NCBI GenBank assembly: GCA_944388125.1
Contig: CALXHO010000009.1
Span: 1-54,538, forward strand
DNA: 54,538 bases
Direction: 5' to 3'
From: an uncultured Gemmiger sp.
GTDB taxonomy: Bacteria; Bacillota; Clostridia; Oscillospirales; Ruminococcaceae
Positions 17,109-25,735 of the stretch are shown here, one piece after another. The position numbers were made by a program, and so were the translations under genes. Position 1 is the stretch's first letter. Each line of letters starts with the position of its first letter. Under the pieces are notes generated by a model, which was not told where the DNA came from, did not search any database, and was given only the letters and a program-made list of their open reading frames with translations.

Positions 17109-17896
17109 CAGATGTGGTCTACCGTTACGACGGTACCATGCAGGGATTTCTCTGCTGCGTTTTTGAAAGCTTCCGGCGCAGGGAACTTCCATGTGGGATC
17201 TGCTCACCGGAGGAAGGTCGTCTGACACTTTTCCCGGAGCGGGAGATCGCCACCGACCCGGCCCGGGCACGCCGGGTGCTGACAGGGATAGAACGGCTGG
17301 GGGGCGGCGTCAGACAGCGGTTCATGACAGCCTTCCTCAGCACCGACCCGGAAAAGGAGCAGATCCTTCTGCGCTATCTCCGACTGGCCTTTGCCACCGG
17401 CCGCGGCGTGGACCGCATGCTGGGCGACCCGGATGTGGCTGCCGCCTGGCAGCTGGAACGCGCCGTAAACGGAGAAGCCCATCATTTTCTGGAGTTTATC
17501 CGCTTTGAGGAACGCGACGGCATGCTGGGTGCGGTGATCCATCCGCAGAATATGGTACTGCCTCTGCTGCGGCCGCATTTTTGCAGCCGTCTGCCGGATG
17601 AAGCGTTTCTGATCTATGATGCGACCCACGGCATCGCCATGCTGCGGCGCGGAAACGAAGTGCGCTATCTGGAGATGGAGGACTATGACAGGGAAACCTC
17701 TCCCGAAGAACAGCAATGGCAAATGCTGTGGAAACGGTTTTTCCGGGCGCTGACCATCGAACCGCGGCGTAACGAGCGCTGTCAGCGTACGCACTGCCCC
17801 AGACGGTTCTGGCGGGATATGTGCGAGATGCAGGGCGGCTGCCTGGAGGTACCGGGACAAAGCCGGAAGGCGCTGGAAGAACCCCGGAACGCCTGA
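17087..17896 (+). CDS. DNA-metabolism protein partner of the radical SAM enzyme
   Basis: 269 residues of the TIGR03915/DUF4130 type. It begins with the family-typical VVYRYDGTMQGFLCCVFESF and ends in a basic, Cys-rich segment (NERCQRTHCPRRFWRDMCEM). In other bacteria this protein is sometimes fused to a uracil-DNA-glycosylase-like domain; here that domain is absent. It overlaps the radical SAM gene by 22 bases. A joint role in repair or modification of nucleic acid is inferred from conserved pairing only. Confidence 0.87.
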   Translation: MHYQADVADVVYRYDGTMQGFLCCVFESFRRRELPCGICSPEEGRLTLFPEREIATDPARARRVLTGIERLGGGVRQRFMTAFLSTDPEKEQILLRYLRLAFATGRGVDRMLGDPDVAAAWQLERAVNGEAHHFLEFIRFEERDGMLGAVIHPQNMVLPLLRPHFCSRLPDEAFLIYDATHGIAMLRRGNEVRYLEMEDYDRETSPEEQQWQMLWKRFFRALTIEPRRNERCQRTHCPRRFWRDMCEMQGGCLEVPGQSRKALEEPRNA

Positions 17897-18026
17897 CGAG
17901 ATGGACTGCCGGGCACTTTCCGGCAATCTGTCGCGTTTGGTGACAATATCACAGACGGGACGGGAAAAAGTGGGTATACTCTAACCATAGAAAACACCCA
18001 CACATGAAATCAAGGAGGTACTTGCA

Positions 18027-18332
18027 ATGAGTGCTGTTCATATTACCAAAGAGAATTTCAATACCGAAGTGTTGCAGAGTGACCGTCCGGTCCTGCTGGA
18101 TTTCTGGGCCAGCTGGTGTGGTCCCTGCCGCATGGTTTCTCCCGTTGTGGATGAGATTGCAAACGAGCGCAGTGATATTCTGGTCGGTAAGGTCAACGTG
18201 GATGAGCAGCGCGAGCTTGCTGCACAGTTCGGCGTCATGAGCATCCCGACACTGGTTGTCCTCAAGAACGGCCAGGAGGTCCAGCGCTCGGTCGGCGCCC
18301 GTCCCAAGAGCCAGATCCTTGCCATGCTGTAA
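18027..18332 (+). CDS. trxA: Thioredoxin
   Basis: 101 residues with the WCGPC active site (Trp30, Cys31, Cys34) in FWASWCGPCRM and the cis-proline loop MSIPTLVVLKNG. It reduces disulphides in the cytoplasm. AAGGAGGT lies upstream of the ATG. It is monocistronic, ending at a strong terminator. Confidence 0.97.
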   Translation: MSAVHITKENFNTEVLQSDRPVLLDFWASWCGPCRMVSPVVDEIANERSDILVGKVNVDEQRELAAQFGVMSIPTLVVLKNGQEVQRSVGARPKSQILAML

Positions 18333-18360
18333 TTTCTGATCGGAATTCCTGCAGAGAATT

Positions 18361-18402
18361 CAGGAGCCCCGGTGCCTGTCGCACCGGGGCTCCTGCTTTT
18401 CT
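18361..18402 (+). terminator. Terminator after trxA
   Basis: A perfect 15-bp stem, CAGGAGCCCCGGTGC (18361-18375) with GCACCGGGGCTCCTG (18381-18395), then CTTTTCT. Confidence 0.92.
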
Positions 18403-18432
18403 ATCACGGAAAAAGAAAAATGGGAAGGAAGA

Positions 18433-18858
18433 TTATTCGGCGAGAGCGGCACCCAGCGCCTGGCATTCCGCCTCGGCGGAGGCATCCGGGGCTCCGTTGC
18501 AGATCACACCGTCGGATACCGGCAAGGCACCGGCACTGCGGCAGGTATCGCACCAACTGCGCATCCATTCGCCGTCGCCCCAGCCATAGGAACCGAATAA
18601 CCCGATCTTTTTCCCCCGGAGCTGTTCCAGACAGGCGGAGAACATCGGTTCAAATTCACTTTCCTCCAGCTGCTCGTTGCCCATGGACGGGCAGCCGAAG
18701 GCCAGTGCGTCAAACCCGGCCACCAGATCGGCGGAAAAGTCTCCGGCGGTATACAAAGTGACCTGGGCGCCTGCCGATTGTGCGCCCTGAACCACCAGGG
18801 TAGCCATCTGCTCGGTGTTGCCGGTTCCACTCCAGTAAACTACTGCAATTTTGCTCAT
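18433..18858 (-). CDS. Flavodoxin
   Basis: 141 residues. The FMN phosphate loop SGTGNT (10-15) follows the first strand KIAVVYW, and the later loops (FGCPSMGNEQLEE, GSYGWGDGEWM) match short-chain flavodoxins. It is a low-potential electron carrier that often replaces ferredoxin under iron limitation. GAAAGGA precedes the ATG. A 16-bp palindrome of DtxR-box type lies only 27 bases upstream of the start, fitting metal-dependent control. Confidence 0.93.
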   Translation of the reverse strand: MSKIAVVYWSGTGNTEQMATLVVQGAQSAGAQVTLYTAGDFSADLVAGFDALAFGCPSMGNEQLEESEFEPMFSACLEQLRGKKIGLFGSYGWGDGEWMRSWCDTCRSAGALPVSDGVICNGAPDASAEAECQALGAALAE

Positions 18859-18884
18859 ACGTATCGTGTCCTTTCTGTGCCAAT

Positions 18885-18900
18885 GTTAGTGGATGCTAAC
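18885..18900. promoter_or_regulatory. DtxR-box-like palindrome 1
   Basis: GTTAGTGGATGCTAAC: arms GTTAG and CTAAC, 27 bases before the flavodoxin start. It shares 13 of 16 bases with the site at 19124-19139. Confidence 0.65.
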
Positions 18901-19123
18901 TTGTGGGCGGAAAAATTGTCCTGCCCTCCTGTGACGAGAGGCGTTGGGAAACAGCCGTAACAGGTTCCCTTTCCAATGCAGCCGGCCTTCAAAAGAAAGG
19001 CAGAAAAACGGCGGGCCGGATGTTTCCCGCAGTTCCGAAGAAAACGGAAAAGCGATCCGGACAACCACTGTACCTGCCAACCTGAAGACTGGGAAACAGG
19101 TGGAGCAAGACATTTTATACGTA

Positions 19124-19139
19124 GTTAGCAAATGCTAAC
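19124..19139. promoter_or_regulatory. DtxR-box-like palindrome 2
   Basis: GTTAGCAAATGCTAAC: 7-bp arms around AA. It lies just downstream of the predicted reverse-strand start site from the promoter at 19177-19149. Confidence 0.68.
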
Positions 19140-19148
19140 CTTGCATAA

Positions 19149-19177
19149 AGCATACACCGGATTGGTCGCCTTGTCAA
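19149..19177 (-). promoter_or_regulatory. Reverse promoter upstream of the flavodoxin region
   Basis: TTGACA (19177-19172), 17 bp, TATGCT (19154-19149). Transcription would run through palindrome 2 toward the flavodoxin gene. Confidence 0.55.
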
Positions 19178-19345
19178 GCCTGTTTTCCCGCAGCCGTATA
19201 CCTGCAGAAAAAACAGTCCGAAGTACACCGGACGGCGTGCAAAAATTTACATTCCGGCAGTGATTGTACTTTTGGCGGTGGTGTGATATACTAAAACAAA
19301 TCTTGTTTTGAATGGCCCGCAGCAGCGGGCAGGGAGGTATTGCGC

Positions 19346-19489
19346 ATGAAATCGCTGTTGAAGCTGTTGGTCGCACTGGCCGCTCTGGCCGGCATCTGCT
19401 ATCTGATCTTCTCCTGGCTGGATCAGGAGGATGATCCCGACTACATTTCCATTTACGGCGGGCCCGAGGATACCGGCGACGAGCAATAA
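19346..19489 (+). CDS. 47-residue single-helix membrane peptide
   Basis: Starts MKSLLKLLVALAALAGICYL, a basic start followed by one hydrophobic helix. It continues with a very acidic tail (DQEDDPDY, EDTGDEQ). AGGGAGGT at 19331-19338 is well placed and a clean terminator follows the TAA, so I think it is real despite its size. It is not a lipoprotein, because the cysteine at 18 is not in a lipobox. I recognise no family. Confidence 0.6.
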   Translation: MKSLLKLLVALAALAGICYLIFSWLDQEDDPDYISIYGGPEDTGDEQ

Positions 19490-19502
19490 TGGAACGTACC
19501 AC

Positions 19503-19544
19503 AAAAAGGCAGGCATCTGAATTTCTCAGACGTCTGCCTTTTTT
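19503..19544. terminator. Terminator after the membrane peptide
   Basis: AAAAAGGCAG (19503-19512) pairs with CTGCCTTTTT (19534-19543), with further inner pairing. Confidence 0.85.
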
Positions 19545-19613
19545 GCTGCCCGTAAGCGCACCGGAAAACGGTTTCCCTAAGTGGGAAGTCGGGAACTCTG
19601 CGGCAACAAAACA

Positions 19614-19646
19614 CGCCCCGGAAAGCAACTTCCGGGGCGCGTTTTT
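19614..19646. terminator. Second terminator, facing the dipeptidase gene
   Basis: CGCCCCGGAA (19614-19623) with TTCCGGGGCG (19630-19639), then CGTTTTTC on the forward strand and TGTTTTG on the reverse strand. Confidence 0.82.
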
Positions 19647-19696
19647 CTATCGTGTGAAATCTGTTTTTTGGGGAAACGATGACCCGGGCGAAAGGA

Positions 19697-21094
19697 TCAG
19701 AACTCCAGCTCCTGCAGGCGAAGCAGCGCCAGAATATAGATCTTCAGCGCCTCGATCATCTTTTCAAAGTTTGCGCCCTCGTTGGCACCGTGCATCGGGC
19801 CGGCAAAGTCGGGCAGCGGAATGTCGGTGTGCTCAGGACCGAAGCTGACGGCAAAGGGGAAGTGACGGGCGTAGGTGCCGCCGCCCATGGTGAAGGGCTC
19901 TTTGCTCTCGCCGGTGACCTCGTTGTAGGTGTCGATGAGGGTGCGGATGGCCGGGCTGTCGGCCGGGATATAGAAGGGGACCCGGCTGCTCACATCTTCC
20001 AGCGCGGCTGCCTCGCCGCAGACCTCGGTCATGGCGTTGCTGAGCTTGTTGCAGTCGGTGTTGGTGGGATAGCGGCAGTCAAAACTCTGGCGGAGTTTTC
20101 CGTCCTTCTTCTCAATGGTGCCGCCCACAATGGTCAGAGGAGTGAACAGCCCGTCATCGGCCGCAATGCCCAGCGTGCTGCCGTCGGTGGAAGCGTGCAG
20201 CCTCTGCAGCACTTTCAGGTAGGCGGTCTCCGCCGGGGAGCAGACGCCGCTGTCCAGCAGGCAGTTGACCAGCAGGCCGATGGCATTCACGGTGCCTTCG
20301 GGCATGGCGGCATGACCGCTCTTGCCCCAGCCGCGCAGCGTCACGGTGCCGTCGCCGTTGTCCTCCACAGTGACCTGCTCACTGGCGTCAAAGGCGGAGG
20401 CAGGGGCTTTTACGACGCAGAAAGCCCGGTCGGGCACTGCGTTCTTGGCCACGCCGCCCGCAAAGTCGACGATCACGCCGTCGGTCAGGACAGGGGAGAC
20501 CAATTCGCCGGAGAAACCGCCTTTCTCACCGTTGCAGACGGGAAATTCAGCATCGGGGGTAAAGCAGAAAGCGGGCATGGCAAAGTGCTCGGCATAGTAT
20601 TCCACGTCCTGCATGTGGGTCTCCTCATTGGTGCCCAGCAGGGCGCGCACGGGATACCGCAGGGTCACACCGCTGTCCTTGAGGTATTTGAGGGCATAGA
20701 GGCAGAGGATGCCGGGGCCCTTGTCATCGGCCACACCACGGCCCAGGATCCACCCGTCGCGGACGCGAACGGTGTAGGGATCGGCATCCCAGCCGTTGCC
20801 CTCGGGGACTACGTCCACATGGGTGATGGTGGACAGGAACTTCTGGCCGTCAGCAATGGGACCGGTCTGGGCCCAGCCGATGTAGCCGTCGGCATTGTGG
20901 GTATCCAGGCCCAGCTCGGCGGCAATTTCCAGCCCTTTGTCCAGGGCGGCGCGGGGACCCTTGCCGAAAGGTGCGCCCGGCTCCGGGGTACCCTCCACAC
21001 TGGGGACGGCACACAGACGGGTCACATCCCGCAGGATGGCGTCACGGTTGGCTTCTGCAAAGGCGTCAATGGACGCCCAACGGGGATCGTTCAT
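19697..21094 (-). CDS. Sapep/PepV-type metal-dependent dipeptidase
   Basis: 465 residues of the M20 peptidase clan. Predicted metal ligands and catalytic residues are visible: His92 and Asp94 (THVDVVPEG), Asp123/124 (GRGVADDKGP), Glu157/158 (GTNEETHMQD) and Asp181 (FTPDAEFP). The lid domain lies between about 190 and 390. Such enzymes cleave dipeptides with free N-termini in the cytoplasm. AGGAGGTTT precedes the ATG. Confidence 0.93.
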   Translation of the reverse strand: MNDPRWASIDAFAEANRDAILRDVTRLCAVPSVEGTPEPGAPFGKGPRAALDKGLEIAAELGLDTHNADGYIGWAQTGPIADGQKFLSTITHVDVVPEGNGWDADPYTVRVRDGWILGRGVADDKGPGILCLYALKYLKDSGVTLRYPVRALLGTNEETHMQDVEYYAEHFAMPAFCFTPDAEFPVCNGEKGGFSGELVSPVLTDGVIVDFAGGVAKNAVPDRAFCVVKAPASAFDASEQVTVEDNGDGTVTLRGWGKSGHAAMPEGTVNAIGLLVNCLLDSGVCSPAETAYLKVLQRLHASTDGSTLGIAADDGLFTPLTIVGGTIEKKDGKLRQSFDCRYPTNTDCNKLSNAMTEVCGEAAALEDVSSRVPFYIPADSPAIRTLIDTYNEVTGESKEPFTMGGGTYARHFPFAVSFGPEHTDIPLPDFAGPMHGANEGANFEKMIEALKIYILALLRLQELEF

Positions 21095-21130
21095 GGATAA
21101 AACCTCCTAACATGCGGCCGGGACACAATG

Positions 21131-21161
21131 CGCCCGAACGGAAAAACAGAAGTTCCGTTCG
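21131..21161. repeat. Stem-loop between GtrA and dipeptidase genes
   Basis: CCCGAACGGAA at the left pairs with TTCCGTTCGGG at the right, around an 8- to 9-base loop. There is no T-run on either side, so it is a weak terminator at best. Confidence 0.55.
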
Positions 21162-21181
21162 GGCAAACGGTCGGGGCCGAT

Positions 21182-21598
21182 TCAATATACAAATTTCTTT
21201 TGCAGCAGATAGTTCAGGAAGAACAGCAGGCAGTCCACAGGGATCTTGGCTGCCAGTTCAGGCATCCCGGCGGGGAAAATCCCGACCAGAAGCGAGACGA
21301 GCAAGGCGCTTGCCAGTGTTTTCAGCACGGTGATGGTGGTGTACAGCGTGGCCGACCGTGTGTGGGTGGCGTGGCTGTGGAACACCAGAAAATAGTTGAG
21401 CAGGTAATTGCACAGCGAGGACAAGACCCGGGCTGCGATGGTGGCAGCCAGAATATACAGCCGTGCGCCGAACAGCGGTTCAAAAGGCACACACAGCAGG
21501 GCAAAGGCTGCCAGATCAACGACGCTGGAACTCAACGAGGAAACCAGAAACCGCCAGAAAGGCTGTTCCCGGACCGTGCTTTGGGATGCTTGACTCAT
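21182..21598 (-). CDS. GtrA family membrane protein
   Basis: 138 residues with four hydrophobic helices. The family pattern is clear: FLVSSLSSSVVDLAAFALL at the start, RVLSSLCNYLLNYFLVF in the middle and FFLNYLLQKKFVY at the end. GtrA-like proteins are thought to flip undecaprenyl-linked sugars or support cell-surface glycosylation. It is the downstream neighbour of nothing obvious in the glycosylation pathway here. A reverse TTGAAT-N17-TAAAGT element lies upstream. Confidence 0.87.
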   Translation of the reverse strand: MSQASQSTVREQPFWRFLVSSLSSSVVDLAAFALLCVPFEPLFGARLYILAATIAARVLSSLCNYLLNYFLVFHSHATHTRSATLYTTITVLKTLASALLVSLLVGIFPAGMPELAAKIPVDCLLFFLNYLLQKKFVY

Positions 21599-21810
21599 AT
21601 TACCCTACCTCTCTATTGTACAGTATACACTTTACCACGTGCGGGGGCGAAATTCAAGTGTGGGAAATCTTGTGCACCAAAACCTTGGGACAAGGCTTTT
21701 GACGTCTGTTCGTCTCCTTTTGGCGCTTCTTGACCCCGTCAGGCACAGGGCGACCCCGCAGGATGGGGGCAGAAGGACCGGCGCATCCGGGATGCAATCC
21801 GCCGCTCCTG

Positions 21811-21819
21811 TGTTATAAT
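21811..21819 (+). promoter_or_regulatory. Extended -10 promoter of the alcohol dehydrogenase
   Basis: TGT followed by TATAAT, about 62 bases before the start codon. The -35 is weak. Confidence 0.55.
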
Positions 21820-21880
21820 AGAACAAAAATGTTCGGCTCGGTTTCCGGCTGACGGGAACCGGGCCGGGGAGGGCGGCACA

Positions 21881-22915
21881 ATGCTTGCGTATACCTATCT
21901 TGACAAGGGAAACTTTCAGCTGATCGAAAAGCCGGTCCCCACCCTGCACAATGACCGGGATGCCATTGTGCGGGTGACGCTGGCCAGCATCTGTACCAGT
22001 GACCTGCACATCAAGCACGGTTCGGTTCCCCGGGCTGTGCCGGGCATCACTGTCGGCCATGAGATGGTGGGCGTGGTGGAACAGGTGGGCAGTGCAGTGC
22101 ACAATGTCCGCCCGGGGGACCGGGTCGCCGTCAATGTGGAGACCTTTTGCGGCGAGTGCTTTTTCTGCCGCCATGGCTGGGTCAACAACTGCACCGACCC
22201 GGACGGCGGCTGGGCACTGGGCTGCCGCATCGACGGCGGTCAGGCACCCTTTGTCCGGGTGCCCTATGCCGACCAGGGCCTGACCCCCATCCCGGATGCG
22301 GTCACCGACCGCCAGGCTCTGTTTGTGGGGGATATTCTGGCCACCGGGTTCTGGGCGGTGCGGATCTCGGACATCGGCCCCGACGATACGGTGCTCATTC
22401 TGGGGGCAGGGCCGACGGGCATCTGCACCCTGGCCTGCGCCATGCTCAAGCATCCCCGCAAGATCATCGTCTGTGAAAAGGACCCGGACCGCCGCGATTT
22501 TGTCCGTGTCCATTACCCGGACGTGCTGACCGTCGGCCCTGAGGAGGTCGCGGAGCTGGTCGCACAGACTTCGGAACACGGCGGCGCTGATGTGGTGCTG
22601 GAGGTGGCCGGTGTGCCGGAGACCTTCCGCCTTGCCTGGGAATGCGCCCGCCCCAATGCCGTTGTGACGGTGGTTGCTTTGTATGACGGCCCTCAGATTT
22701 TGCCTCTGCCCGACATGTACGGCAAAAACCTGACCTTCAAGACGGGCGGCGTGGATGGCTGCGACTGTGCTGAGATCCTCCGCCTCATTGAGGCAGGCAA
22801 GATCGACACCACGCCCCTCATCACCCACACCTACCCGCTGGAACAGATCGCCGAGGCCTACGACCTGTTTGAACAGCGCCGGGACGGTGTCATCAAGGTG
22901 GCCATCCGGCCGTAA
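21881..22915 (+). CDS. Zinc-dependent alcohol dehydrogenase
   Basis: 344 residues of the medium-chain dehydrogenase family. Catalytic zinc ligands are Cys38, His60 and Glu61 (SICTSDLHI, TVGHEMVG); the structural zinc site is Cys90, 93, 96 and 104 (FCGECFFC...NNC). The Rossmann motif GAGPTG follows in the second half. It resembles threonine dehydrogenase and clostridial secondary-alcohol dehydrogenases. The substrate cannot be assigned. It is monocistronic with a GGGGAGGG site. Confidence 0.9.
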   Translation: MLAYTYLDKGNFQLIEKPVPTLHNDRDAIVRVTLASICTSDLHIKHGSVPRAVPGITVGHEMVGVVEQVGSAVHNVRPGDRVAVNVETFCGECFFCRHGWVNNCTDPDGGWALGCRIDGGQAPFVRVPYADQGLTPIPDAVTDRQALFVGDILATGFWAVRISDIGPDDTVLILGAGPTGICTLACAMLKHPRKIIVCEKDPDRRDFVRVHYPDVLTVGPEEVAELVAQTSEHGGADVVLEVAGVPETFRLAWECARPNAVVTVVALYDGPQILPLPDMYGKNLTFKTGGVDGCDCAEILRLIEAGKIDTTPLITHTYPLEQIAEAYDLFEQRRDGVIKVAIRP

Positions 22916-22975
22916 GGATGCAGCCTCTGCCCATAGTTTGCCCGGATATCCTGTCTCGCAGGCGGATTGGTATCC

Positions 22976-23004
22976 TTTACACCGTTTGGGAAAAGTCATA
23001 TAAT
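22976..23004 (+). promoter_or_regulatory. Promoter of the yfmF cluster
   Basis: TTTACA, 17 bp, TATAAT. The leader is about 90 bases. Confidence 0.8.
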
Positions 23005-23100
23005 GAAACATAACTGTATTGCGGCCCGACGGTGTGGATTCCTGCGAGATTCCACCCGCTCTGCCGCAAGATAAAATTTCCCATTGCAGGAGGTAGTTCT

Positions 23101-24378
23101 TTGCAACGAAAACAACTGGCGCCCGGCGTCTTTCTGACCGAGCTGGACGCGGAAAAATTCAACCGATGCCGCATTGCCATCCATCTCCGCTACCCGGCCC
23201 GGCGGGAAAGTGCCACCGATGCCGCGGTGCTTTCCATGGTACTGGAGCGGGGCTATGCAGGCTGCCCTGATATGACAAAGCTTTCCCGGCGGCTGGCCGC
23301 CCTGTACGGCGCCGACCTGGGTGTCGACCTGAGCAGTGCAGGAGGCGACCGGGTCCTTTCGGCGGACATCTGCGGCATCAAGCAGCAGTTTGCCCTCGCG
23401 GGGGAGGACCTGGTGGCAGACTATGCCGACATCGTGTTCGGTGTTCTGTTCGACCCCTATCTGGTGGACGGCAGTTTCGACCCGGAGGCGGTCCGCATTG
23501 AAAAAGAATCCCTGCGCCGCCGTCTGCAGAGCGAATACAACGACAAGCGGCTTTACTGTGTGCGCCAGGCCCGCCGCCGCTTTTACGGCGACAACCCGGC
23601 GGGCATTGAACTGTACGGCTATCTCAACGAGATCGATGCCGTCACGCCCCGGACCCTCCGGACAGAGTACGACCGCATCCTCTCCCAGGCTTCCATTGAG
23701 GTCATGGTGCAGGGGGCGGACGCCGAGCCGGTGGCCCGGCGCCTGTTGGACCGGCTGGACGCTATCCGGCGCACCCCGGCCCAGATCACCCGCCTGACCC
23801 CGGTGCCTGCTGCTCCGGTACGACACTATACCGAGGAAATTCCCGGTCTGACCCAGGGCAAGCTTTGCATGCTGTTCACCCGGGACGGGGCGGAGGATCT
23901 GCCATCCATCCATGTGCTGCGCATGGCCATGGGAATTTTCGGCGGAACGGCCACCAGCCGTCTGTTCCGCAACGTCCGGGAAAAGCAGAGTCTCTGCTAC
24001 TACTGCGGGTCCAGCGCCCTGCGGGCCGCGGGGGTCATGATGGTGGATTCCGGTGTGGAGTCCGCCAATATCGACAAGGCGGAGGCGGCCATCCTGAAGG
24101 AACTGTCCGACCTCTGCGCCCGGCCCGTGGACGGGGAGGAGATGGAACAGTGCCGCCGCACGCTGCTTGCGGGCATCGATGCGGTGGGGGACAGTCTCTC
24201 CGGACTGGCAAGCTGGTATTACGGCCAGATCATGCGGGGGGAACCGCTGGTTGACCCCGAACAGGGCAAGGCACAGATGCTTGCGGTCACGCCGCAGCAG
24301 GTGCAGGAGATCCTGCAAAGTTACAGCTATTCGGTCTGCTATGCACTGACCGGCCGGGGAGAGGAGGCGGACGCATGA
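23101..24378 (+). CDS. yfmF: M16 family peptidase-like protein YfmF
   Basis: 425 residues starting at TTG: AGGAGGT at 23088-23094 sits 6 bases upstream and the family begins here; the frame is open upstream to 23032 without a site. It has the two M16 lobes but lacks HxxEH, the expected position reading LSMVLERGYAG, so it is probably the inactive partner. In Bacillus, YfmF and YfmH are linked to the modification of elongation factor P. It overlaps yfmH by ATGA. Confidence 0.9.
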   Translation: MQRKQLAPGVFLTELDAEKFNRCRIAIHLRYPARRESATDAAVLSMVLERGYAGCPDMTKLSRRLAALYGADLGVDLSSAGGDRVLSADICGIKQQFALAGEDLVADYADIVFGVLFDPYLVDGSFDPEAVRIEKESLRRRLQSEYNDKRLYCVRQARRRFYGDNPAGIELYGYLNEIDAVTPRTLRTEYDRILSQASIEVMVQGADAEPVARRLLDRLDAIRRTPAQITRLTPVPAAPVRHYTEEIPGLTQGKLCMLFTRDGAEDLPSIHVLRMAMGIFGGTATSRLFRNVREKQSLCYYCGSSALRAAGVMMVDSGVESANIDKAEAAILKELSDLCARPVDGEEMEQCRRTLLAGIDAVGDSLSGLASWYYGQIMRGEPLVDPEQGKAQMLAVTPQQVQEILQSYSYSVCYALTGRGEEADA

Positions 24379-25646
24379 GCACCATCCGTGAAAAAGCCGC
24401 GGCGGCGGTGCGCTGCCGCAGGACAGTCCTGGACAGCGGACTCACCGTTCTCTGCCGCACCATGCCGGGATACAGCACGGTGCATGCCATGTACGGCACG
24501 GCCTTCGGCTCCACCACCCGGGAGTTCCTCCTGGACGGCAAGCGCATCACTCTGCCCGCCGGCACCGCCCATTTCCTGGAACACAAGATGTTCGAGTCGG
24601 AGGAGGGCGACGCCTTTGCCCTCTACGCCAAAACCGGAGCCTCGGCCAATGCCTTCACCAGCTGGGACCGCACCTGCTATATCTTCTCGGCCACCAGCCG
24701 CATTGACGAAAACCTGGATATCCTGCTCAACATGGTGGGCAAACCCTGGTTCACCAGGGAGACCATCGCGAAAGAGCAGGGCATCATCGGCCAGGAGATC
24801 AAGATGTACGATGACAGCCCCGACTGGCGGCTGATGACCGGGCTGTTCCGCTGCCTCTATCCCACCGACCCCATCCGGGACGACATTGCGGGCACGGTGG
24901 AGAGCATCGCGCAGCTGACGCCCGAGATGCTCTATGCCTGCACCGACGCATTCTACCGTCCCGAGAATATGGTGCTGGCTGTGGCGGGCAATATCGAGCT
25001 GGAACAGGCGGTGGAAGCCTGCCGCCGTGCCGGATTGGACAAGCCTGCGGCACCGCATACCGTCGAACTGCCGGAAGCTGCCCCGGAGGGCCCCATCACC
25101 CGGCGGGAACTGCAGTTTGCCATGCCGGTGACCCGGCCCTGCTTTGCCCTGGGCTACCGGGAACAGCCCATCGCCCGGGGAGACATCAAGCGGGAGATCC
25201 TCTGTGATATGCTGCCCGACCTGGTCTGCGGCGGTCTGACCGACCTTTACCGCAAGCTGTACGACCAGGCATTGGTGAACCCCGAGTTCAGCGGCGACTA
25301 TGTGCTGACCCGCAGTGCCTGCTCCATCGCCTTCACGGGGGAGAGCTCCTGCCCGCGGGAGGTGGCACAGATGGTGCGGGACGAGATCGCCCGCCTGCGC
25401 CGGGACGGTGTTGACCCGGAGCTGTTCACGCTGGTCAAAAACCAGATGTACGGCGAACTGCTGGCAGTCCTGGAAGGCGTGGAGGATGCAGCGGGTCAGC
25501 TGGCGCTGGCATTTTTGAAGGGCACCACGCTGGAGGACCAGATCGCCATGCTGGCGAGCCTGACGCCCGCCGACGCAAATGAGGCCCTCCAGACCATGAT
25601 GCTGCCGGAAAACGAGGCCTACGTGGAGATCACCCCGCAGCAGTAA
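24375..25646 (+). CDS. yfmH: M16 family zinc peptidase YfmH
   Basis: 423 residues. The inverted zinc motif HFLEH (His66, Glu69, His70) lies in AHFLEHKMFES, and the downstream glutamate is expected in QGIIGQEIKMYDD. It probably forms a heterodimer with YfmF. Overlap by ATGA shows translational coupling. The substrate is not known from the sequence. Confidence 0.92.
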   Translation: MSTIREKAAAAVRCRRTVLDSGLTVLCRTMPGYSTVHAMYGTAFGSTTREFLLDGKRITLPAGTAHFLEHKMFESEEGDAFALYAKTGASANAFTSWDRTCYIFSATSRIDENLDILLNMVGKPWFTRETIAKEQGIIGQEIKMYDDSPDWRLMTGLFRCLYPTDPIRDDIAGTVESIAQLTPEMLYACTDAFYRPENMVLAVAGNIELEQAVEACRRAGLDKPAAPHTVELPEAAPEGPITRRELQFAMPVTRPCFALGYREQPIARGDIKREILCDMLPDLVCGGLTDLYRKLYDQALVNPEFSGDYVLTRSACSIAFTGESSCPREVAQMVRDEIARLRRDGVDPELFTLVKNQMYGELLAVLEGVEDAAGQLALAFLKGTTLEDQIAMLASLTPADANEALQTMMLPENEAYVEITPQQ

Positions 25647-25735
25647 CCATTCCCGGACGGCGCGGCAGACTGCCGCAAAACATACAATCGAGAGGGCGGC
25701 CGGACACCGGCGGCCCCGAGAGGTGGGAAAAATCA

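Larger units (their letters stand above)
18859..19345. other. 487-base region upstream of the flavodoxin gene
   Basis: Contains two related palindromes (18885-18900 and 19124-19139) and a reverse promoter-like sequence. Short open frames lie in between, but none has a ribosome binding site or a recognisable product. It may be a long leader or the remnant of a lost gene. Confidence 0.5.

Noticed and set aside
18886-19131. Small reverse gene between the two DtxR-box-like sites
   Set aside because: Several short frames exist but none has a ribosome binding site, and the best one begins inside the palindrome.
21131-21161. Terminator of the GtrA gene
   Set aside because: Stem is good but lacks T-runs on either strand, so it is listed only as a repeat.
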